From the NCBI RefSeq assembly GCF_964340395.1, contig NC_135550.1, forward strand, positions 24,456,676 through 24,520,675: a stretch of 64,000 bases of DNA, in the 5' to 3' direction. Of the stretch, positions 59,701 through 64,000 are shown piece after piece. The stretch's first letter is position 1. Each line of letters opens with the position of its first letter. The notes beneath the pieces were generated by a model that did no database searches, had not been told where the DNA came from, and saw only the letters and a list, made by a program, of their open reading frames with translations. The stretch is from Glandiceps talaboti (taxonomy: Eukaryota; Hemichordata; Enteropneusta; Spengelidae). The position numbers and the translations under genes were made by a program.

Positions 59701-62615
59701 CAAAATCATCACCAGGGTAGTTGATCAGTACAAACATGAGATACTGATATATTTTACCAAACTGACAGAGAGACTTTCTACTTTCCTTGTATTTGATCTG
59801 GAGATATTATTAATGAGTTTTTCCTCTGTTCAGATAGATGTAGGCTAGAATCCAAGTCATTTGAGGTTTTTGGCTATCACCTCTACCCATCATGCCTAGA
59901 GCATAAGGCTAATGGGTTTTTTACTTTTAATGAAACATTGGTCAGAATGCTGTCACAAATTCTTATTGGGATTTTAATGTACCCATTGTTGGATGACGTC
60001 AATAGTATCACTGTGGTTACAACCAATGAGGAGACAGGAGCAGTACAATGTAAACATATTCAATGATCATACATGTTGTTTTGCATATATCTTAAGTTTG
60101 AATATATAACAAGTTAGCCTTAAGGTAGGAGTGATGGGAAAAGGTAATAACCAGAATGTGCACACGACTTGACTCTAGGCTAAGGTTGATGGTGTGTTAG
60201 TCTCAAGGGATTTTGACTCTAGACTAAGGTTGATGGTGTTAGTCTCAAGGGATTTGTACTCACAATTGCTGTTTTGACTCCATAATCACTCAGTATCTCT
60301 GATGACTCTTTGAAGTCATCAAGAAATTTGTCAAGCCTTGGTATGTCTGAAATATGAATTGAAAAAAATGATGAAATCGATACGAGTGTTAATATCTAAA
60401 TCAGTTATATTATGAGAAATGATCCTTGTGCATACATGTATGTGTTATCATTATACAGAAGGCAAAGAGTACATCTTATAATATAATACACACTGACTAT
60501 TATTTACAGCTGAGCTACAGTTCAGGTAGAGCTATATAACCATGGTTATATAACATATGGTTGTTGTCACACAGCACCATGGTGTGTATGTGTATGTGTG
60601 TGTGGGTGTATACATGGACAAAACTGCTACACCTATTACTAAATATCTCTCTTAGTGTCTACCTGTCAATTTGTTCTGGCAAGGTGGTTAGATCAGGTAT
60701 ATGCAAATTGAGGTTTCAAAAGGGGATTTTTTTAAATTTAAATGTCATAAAATCACCCAACATCGCACTATGTGGTGTTCATAAGTTTTTGACTCACGTA
60801 AAAATACATAAACCTATTATCTTGATATATAAATTATTTTAATATTGTTAGGCTATAAATTCAAATACCAGCATGAAATCTCAATTTATGGTACACCAGT
60901 GTTTATCTTCTTCCCAAAGGCGTCAGTCTCACATTATTTGGATGTAAAATTCTGTACCAACTAGAAGTCCTAGTGAGAACTATAATTAGTCATTTACTGA
61001 ATGAACCAACCATAATTAAATTACACGACATTGAAATGAAACAATATAATGGCCACCTTACCAATATCCTGATTTCAACTAATTAGTTCATACATTTACC
61101 ACCGATAAAAATTCAATCGCCAATTTTTGCTATTTGTATGACTGGGAAAGACTAAAAAGTGGGATGAACTGACAGACAGACATATGTCACTCTTAGTACT
61201 GACATCACATAGACAACCAAAATGTCAGGAATAATAGCATCAGGACAATACTACGTTGCTCTGTGATGAGAATATGACTATAAAACAAAATTTAATCATT
61301 TTGGTGTTTCCTTTCATAGTTATTATTTTTCGCTCTAAAAACGTGACACAGCAATAATGCCTGCATTGCCCAGAAAGATCACTTAATACTACTCCCATGA
61401 TGCAATGCTAGCAGTATATACCTCCGAGCTACACACCTTGATGAAACCTATGGTGTGATTTATCATATCTACATCACTTGGACTAGGAGTAGGAGTAGGG
61501 CTTTATTTCTCATGACTCACCCACGATTACATCAGTGATTGTACACTGGCCTTTACAAGAACGATAATAGCGAGTGAATACACATTATTTTCAATATGGC
61601 AATCTTTGCATTGCACATTGGCTTGACAAGAACGATAACAGCGAGTGAATACACATTATTTTCAATATGGCAATCTTTGCATTGCACATTGGCTTGACAA
61701 GAACGATAACAGCAAGTGAATACACATTATTTTCAATATGGCAATCCTTGCATAATAACTATAGTATATTTCAATCGAGAATCTCACTAAAATGTATGGA
61801 AATTAGTCAAATTTACCCTACTTTTTTCTTTTAATTTTTTTTATTTCCGTTATAAACAAAAGAAGAAATACTCCACTTTACAAGACTTTGAAAAAAAAAA
61901 GAAAAGAAAAAATGCATGGAAATTAGTCAAATTTATCCAACTTGCCATCACTGAGAGAAAAAATACTAAACATGCTTACATCATAATTTAAATGATGGTT
62001 AGATTATCACAATGAACTTTGCATCATTATATAGATTTCACAGTTCTTGAACTTCTACATACACAAACTGTATCTTACAATCAACCCTATCACTATTGAT
62101 CTCCAAAAACCTACTGGGTAAATATATTTATTTCACTGGTTACATCCATCCCATTCCACTGCCTCACATTTCAACCCGAAAATTCACTTACACGTACTCT
62201 ATTACAATCATACCTGCTGCAGATGTAGATTTTATTATTCTAAATTAAATGTACCTTTGTTTTAAGCTGATGGGGATGGGGGTGGGGACAGGGGCATGGC
62301 AGGAGTGTGGGCAGGGACGGGGGTGGGGGGCAGGGGTTTAAAATCCTTACATATTATTTTTTTAATATTCAGAATAGTAAGCTCAATATGTTGATACATT
62401 GATCAGTACAGGTAAGAAGCTATATTGACTATAATCACAAATTAATGCAGACATGGTAAATCAGCTATATCACTAGAGAAGCTAAATTACCGGCATATAA
62501 TCAGAAAAATGTAGAGACAAGGTGAATTACCTGTATAAGTAAAGGAAATACACAGAAGCACTGCCAAGTTATATATCCTACTAATACCGGAAGTCTTCCT
62601 TTGTGGGGATGACAT
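42187..62615 (-). CDS. TXNDC16: TXNDC16 (ERp90-type thioredoxin-domain ER protein), 18 exons seen
   Basis: ER-luminal protein built of several thioredoxin-like folds. In vertebrates ERp90 lacks classical CXXC active sites and is reported to partner an ER flavoprotein (ERFAD). Eighteen exons on the minus strand (62531-62615 down to 42187-42407) join without a phase conflict into 808 residues; the human protein is close to this length. Matches to TXNDC16 along the whole length include VNCKEDPVKEFC, DILFSYQKAVGTYEHRIFME, RVNCADWPDVCEKNNVTRYP, VVLGLFADDAEK, RPFLILFGN, FCWMNL and MPGYDFLFFID. No CXXC is present. An acidic Glu-rich linker lies mid-protein (49010-49050). The protein starts with a signal peptide and ends in HTEL, a KDEL-like retrieval signal. 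About 26 residues between the signal peptide and the second exon seen (human region ending ..LAYFCQ) appear to be missing, so one small phase 1-1 exon was probably overlooked in 60347-62530. A possible polyadenylation signal is at 42019-42024. Confidence 0.93.
42851..43312. repeat. 61-bp tandem array, about 7.6 copies
   Basis: Units contain ATGGCTATCATTTACCAACC, AATCAGGGTGAAGTATC and CATACAGACACTC. The copies are almost identical. Fills most of the last TXNDC16 intron and reaches to within about 35 bases of the penultimate exon donor. Confidence 0.96.
43349..43539 (-). CDS. TXNDC16: TXNDC16 penultimate exon
   Basis: 191 nt, phase 2 in and 1 out. Encodes EDDGSMGGYILHNYITEAPI, PSIVMVNHQDGKVYSYPHPY and IIKWLHMLKGGEIKMHT. 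A 61-bp tandem array begins about 35 bases past its donor. Confidence 0.92.
44207..44370 (-). CDS. TXNDC16: TXNDC16 exon: RPFLILFGN ... FCWMNL
   Basis: 164 nt, phase 0 in and 2 out. Encodes TELRASNFVAYQSLQRPFLI, LFGNTVDLEGQPSQVIAEIA and FSDLIFCWMNL, aligned with KPLLILFSDG...FTPCWLNL of human TXNDC16. Confidence 0.93.
44470..44640 (+). pseudogene. GIY-YIG nuclease remnant of a retroelement (Penelope-like type)
   Basis: The frame starting 44493 encodes NYIGETERTLQSRFQEHRHP and SSDVSKYI. This YIGET...R..EH pattern is the core of GIY-YIG nuclease domains attached to Penelope-like and related reverse transcriptases. Only this short stretch survives, inside a TXNDC16 intron and antisense to the gene, following a run of G. 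Confidence 0.55.
44800..44941 (-). CDS. TXNDC16: TXNDC16 exon: APRFDTGVSSIIIIKL
   Basis: 142 nt, phase 2 in and 0 out. Encodes APRFDTGVSSIIIIKLNDEH, QPYVVLQQLLPTND and DFIKHSSLPIY. Strand-turn pattern of a thioredoxin-like domain. Confidence 0.9.
45999..46083 (-). CDS. TXNDC16: TXNDC16 exon: KKVFTDVGKQLHGQYLLGYS
   Basis: 85 nt, phase 1 in and 2 out. Encodes KKVFTDVGKQLHGQYLLGYS then VDQIAKE. The exon begins with seven A residues directly after the acceptor. Confidence 0.88.
46384..46520 (-). CDS. TXNDC16: TXNDC16 exon: VVLGLFADDAEK
   Basis: 137 nt, phase 2 in and 1 out. Encodes HLLDNPIVLTTKEDVESFMT then SSVVPEGIETVVLGLFADDA; the VLGLF motif is shared with the human protein. Confidence 0.92.
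47090..47327 (-). CDS. TXNDC16: TXNDC16 exon: NCADWPDVC
   Basis: 238 nt, phase 1 in and 2 out. Encodes GDARTQVFMEQYAMAGEALA, then LARVNCADWPDVCEKNNVTR and YPIFQLFKDTKLYGEYEGRL. This is the best-conserved stretch against human TXNDC16 ([20 protein letters not shown]). Confidence 0.95.
48148..48300 (-). CDS. TXNDC16: TXNDC16 exon: start of the CADW thioredoxin domain
   Basis: 153 nt, phase 1 to 1. Encodes EEIQDDPVAEDAYLLRKKKI then TPEFINEKSVGLIMFYVD and, with the next exon, a Trp where thioredoxins have the active-site region (human ..VLFYAGWQ). The CXXC is absent. Confidence 0.9.
48606..48945 (+). mobile_element. Short inverted-repeat element, family B copy 2
   Basis: About 340 bp homologous to 37391-37712. 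Terminal inverted repeats are better preserved here: TGGTTCCGGTTACCCG at the left and CGTACCCGGAACCA at the right. Lies in a TXNDC16 intron, about 40 bases beyond the donor of the acidic-linker exon. No protein. Confidence 0.7.
48986..49145 (-). CDS. TXNDC16: TXNDC16 exon: acidic linker
   Basis: 160 nt, phase 0 in and 1 out. Encodes EELGYMEIKFTATNIRNFIT, then EAYSGEKKDESV and an acidic run YNEEEEEGSEDDLFEVP. The human protein also has an acidic segment at the end of this domain. Confidence 0.88.
49424..49514 (-). CDS. TXNDC16: TXNDC16 exon: EKMDDKLSQEL
   Basis: 91 nt, phase 2 in and 0 out. Encodes EKMDDKLSQELGYGSKVKEV then PAAAVKLLHS. Donor gtaagt. Confidence 0.85.
50319..50479 (-). CDS. TXNDC16: TXNDC16 exon: third domain
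   Basis: 161 nt, phase 0 in and 2 out. Encodes VDLQPDSLKTQYDDLNIHQT, then YIFTSTAMHKETQTILEEVA and QDFIGVVGFIIVD. The helix-strand pattern fits a thioredoxin-like fold without a redox motif. Confidence 0.88.
50659..50809 (-). CDS. TXNDC16: TXNDC16 exon: second domain end
   Basis: 151 nt, phase 2 in and 0 out. Encodes SFEVRTPSIWYLQCKAVKGK, DEACPVLRYAGP and NLVTLSRYMKLISIPNI, in the position of HLYFFHCK...LFIKTMKAPLL in the human protein. Confidence 0.88.
51114..51204 (-). CDS. TXNDC16: TXNDC16 exon: HRIFMEVAFVYG
   Basis: 91 nt, phase 1 in and 2 out. Encodes HRIFMEVAFVYGQKYKFAFT then TATDVIPVI, close to EHRAVMEAAFVYGTTYQFVL of the human protein. Donor gtgaga. Confidence 0.92.
52790..53800. 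repeat. Composite interspersed repeat with internal period and CA/GACA microsatellite
   Basis: Inside the 51205-54726 intron of TXNDC16. Two near-copies of a unit containing GTTGCTA and GCATACATTTTTTG lie at about 52870-52980 and 52981-53105. Three degenerate units starting TTTTTGACCAAAA and including CTGATGGGATCATCA or similar follow at about 53238, 53381 and 53498. It ends in CAATCGGTCCAGTAGTTTTT, a (CA)n run (53652-53736) and GACA repeats. The layout looks like a non-autonomous element with a tandem core. Confidence 0.6.
53652..53774. repeat. (CA)n plus GACA microsatellite
   Basis: About 85 bases of CA followed by CAGACAGACA units. Forms the end of the composite repeat at 52790-53800. Confidence 0.96.
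54727..54848 (-). CDS. TXNDC16: TXNDC16 exon: second domain start
   Basis: 122 nt, phase 2 in and 1 out. Encodes MVLLGEVPIVQSAEELETIM then SRGEKDILFSYQKAVGTY, aligned with the SEVKYI..LEDLQNI and NIIFSYVRAIG blocks of human TXNDC16. Followed in the transcript by a 3.5-kb intron. Confidence 0.9.
55111..55187. repeat. (ACAAC)n microsatellite
   Basis: About 15 perfect pentamers in a TXNDC16 intron. Confidence 0.97.
55188..57274. other. TXNDC16 intron, nothing recognised
   Basis: AT-rich intron sequence between exons 57275-57349 and 54727-54848. No coding or mobile element signal after the ACAAC repeat. Confidence 0.5.
57275..57349 (-). CDS. TXNDC16: TXNDC16 exon: end of first domain
   Basis: 75 nt, phase 2 to 2. 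Encodes SGYVMTELGLDSMFSIDAIM then SNIL; corresponds to the LFDVNAIVAHVL helix of the human protein. Donor gtgagt. Confidence 0.85.
58418..58494 (-). CDS. TXNDC16: TXNDC16 exon: VNCKEDPVKEFC
   Basis: 77 nt, phase 0 in and 2 out. Encodes VNCKEDPVKEFCERRHPVEN then HLLIF, with the two conserved cysteines of the human VNCVKEEISRYC segment. Confidence 0.88.
60169..60254. repeat. Two tandem 43-bp copies next to a TXNDC16 exon
   Basis: TTGACTCTAGGCTAAGGTTG and following bases repeat once, ending about ten bases below the exon at 60264. Confidence 0.85.
60264..60346 (-). CDS. TXNDC16: TXNDC16 exon: first thioredoxin-like domain
   Basis: 83 nt, phase 1 in and 0 out. Encodes IPRLDKFLDDFKESSEILSD then YGVKTAI, matching SPRTSVFLEEL...LQDYGISVAK of the human protein. 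Donor gtgagt. Confidence 0.85.
61541..61752. repeat. Three tandem copies of a 71-bp unit
   Basis: Units contain AAGAACGATAACAGCGAGTG, AATACACATTATTTTC and AATATGGCAATC. Lies between the first two TXNDC16 coding exons seen. Confidence 0.9.
62531..62615 (-). CDS. TXNDC16: TXNDC16 first coding exon: signal peptide
   Basis: ATG at 62615. Encodes 28 residues, MSSPQRKTSGISRI then the hydrophobic core YNLAVLLCISFTYT, and one base before a gtaatt donor. Phase 1 out fits the 2-base start of the 60346 exon. It was found only by searching for a compatible signal-peptide exon, so it is less certain than the others. Confidence 0.6.
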
Positions 62616-63404
62616 GATGATGTTAATTATACAACTGTATCCCCATCACTTATTTTCACATATACAAATGTATACACTGTATACACATGCAAACCAGCGA
62701 GTCACATTGACTGGTTATCAGATACAATGTGATATTATCAGAGATATCAGATGACAAGCTAAATTCACTATAGACAAGTACATTTACAAACAGATATCAA
62801 GTCTTAGACAGATGAGTGTTGTAATGTTTCTTGTAGAGGTGTTATTATATCATGTATACAGAAATACAAGCATAAATTCTGACAATATTTCAAGTCATTA
62901 CATAATTCACCAAAATCTTGTTGTTGATGCTACTGTTATGTGCAACCGAATGATGAAATAAGTGTGCATATCCATATACATGTACTGACAATCTTTCAAG
63001 CTGAATAAATGTCTTTTTTCAAACTGCAACATTTATGTATCTTATTCTAACTGAACTTTTGGCTTTCTAAAATTTCCTAATATCGCTGTTGTCAATATTA
63101 AAGTGACTGACACATAATCAACATATTCTGCATACTCCTCTAGAAAAAGAGCTGCCATGTGTAATATGAAACACAGGTAGAAGTGATGGCGCAAAACAAA
63201 TCTCTAATGTACTGACAGGTCAAAGGTCAGATCTGTAGTCGTGATTTCTACTGTACATCCGGATGAGGATGTAAGCTGAATAAAATGTGCACCCACTCTA
63301 ATATTCTTCACAGCAGTGAGATGGAAAAAAAAATCGAAGAAGGAATTTGATATATAGAGCAATGGCACATTATTGTTAGCTTTTTGTAAGCAAAGTTCAC
63401 TCAG
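62616..63404. other. Region upstream of the TXNDC16 start codon
   Basis: Would hold the 5' UTR and promoter if the ATG at 62615 is right. No clear promoter motif and no CpG enrichment seen. Confidence 0.4.
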
Positions 63405-64000
63405 AATGTTGAATGGTCGTTGTGGTAGTGATTACGGAGTGGGTAAATTTACTTGTTATACTTACAATGTACTGTCGACTATGTTTTGGCTAGTAAAGAC
63501 ATTTTCGACCATATAGTCTTTTAGTGTTGGTGACCCTAACATTATCTCAGATCACTGTCTTATTTCATTCTCTATTGTTATGTCAGATGTTTTTGTAGCG
63601 CAAAACACACCTCATGTTGGTTTTACAGAGGATGTAAATTGAGTTGATTATGTGTACAGGTGGTGTTTGCAGTGGACAGCCGATTACAAATGTAGAATCA
63701 ATTCGAATCAGAACAGGTTTAACAGAACATAATTACCAATTTGTCTCGTTGTCAAGATGACAATGAAATCCTTAATTCACAATTAAATGTTTTGGTTAAT
63801 CATATCGAAAGCTGTGCGTCCCAGATGCGTAATAATATCAGAACATGGAGTGAGTCTAGCACCTACACTGATTACAAGGATAATAATTTACCTTGGCTTG
63901 ATGAGGAGTGTGCCGTTAAGAAGACAGAGTTTTATAGAAATTTTAATATTTTTAGAGGTGAGAAAAGTAGTGTAAACAGACAAAATATGATAACCTCTCG
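63405..64000 (+). mobile_element. Decayed non-LTR retrotransposon fragment, cut by the window end
   Basis: Translations in shifting frames give NGRCGSDYGVGKFTCYTYN, then VGDPNIISDHCLISFS (end of an AP endonuclease), and from 63729 an open stretch with NNLPWLDEECAVKKTEFYRN, the usual linker before the reverse transcriptase. Internal stops and frame changes lie between about 63500 and 63728. It differs from the 6000-9567 element in sequence. It lies upstream of TXNDC16, in the opposite orientation to that gene. Confidence 0.75.

Noticed and set aside
62160-62240. Candidate missing TXNDC16 exon (minus strand, IIKSTSAAGMIVIEY)
   Set aside because: The hydrophobic strand is tempting, but none of its donors leaves the single base required by the next exon; joining gives early stops.

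Overview
This is a eukaryotic (animal) genomic window. It is AT-rich, with long introns, GT-AG exon boundaries, abundant microsatellites and minisatellites, non-LTR retrotransposon sequence and palindromic MITE-like elements. Three protein-coding genes can be assembled exon by exon from phase-compatible splice sites. All three belong to bilaterian families, and the set suggests a marine invertebrate, possibly a deuterostome such as a hemichordate or cephalochordate. The species cannot be fixed from sequence alone, so this is an inference.

Layout. (1) 4025-23886, + strand: prohormone convertase 2 (PCSK2-type), ten exons seen. The signal-peptide exon was not found and probably lies upstream of the window. 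The catalytic Asp/His/Ser and the PC2-specific oxyanion Asp are all visible. The last exon carries an unusually long, acidic C-terminal tail. The large intron 4130-14348 holds a nearly complete L2/CR1-type non-LTR retrotransposon (about 6000-9567) and a 53-bp minisatellite. (2) 23887-30500: a gene-poor spacer of simple repeats and repeats rich in G or C runs. (3) 32485-36888, + strand: a four-exon gene whose product carries the conserved C-terminal block of CLOCK-interacting pacemaker (CIPC). A CpG-richer presumed promoter with three perfect CACGTG E-boxes lies about 1.2-2.3 kb upstream. (4) 36889-42186: spacer between convergent genes, with a MITE-like copy, a 46-bp minisatellite and a long AT repeat. 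(5) 42187-62615, - strand: TXNDC16 (ERp90), an ER-luminal multi-thioredoxin-fold protein. Eighteen phase-consistent exons run from a signal-peptide exon to a C-terminal HTEL ER-retrieval signal; one short exon near the N-terminus was probably missed. (6) 63405-64000: the decayed endonuclease-to-RT part of another non-LTR retrotransposon, cut by the window edge.

The genes do not form a pathway. PC2 works in the regulated secretory pathway, TXNDC16 in the ER lumen, and the CIPC-like protein is expected in the nucleus as a CLOCK-BMAL1 repressor. I did not find a convincing new multi-gene system. The most distinctive observations are the acidic PC2 tail, a triplicated splice acceptor plus exon start in front of the PC2 propeptide exon, the E-boxes near the CIPC-like gene, and two short inverted-repeat element families each present twice. 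Exon boundaries were read by eye and could be off by a base in places.
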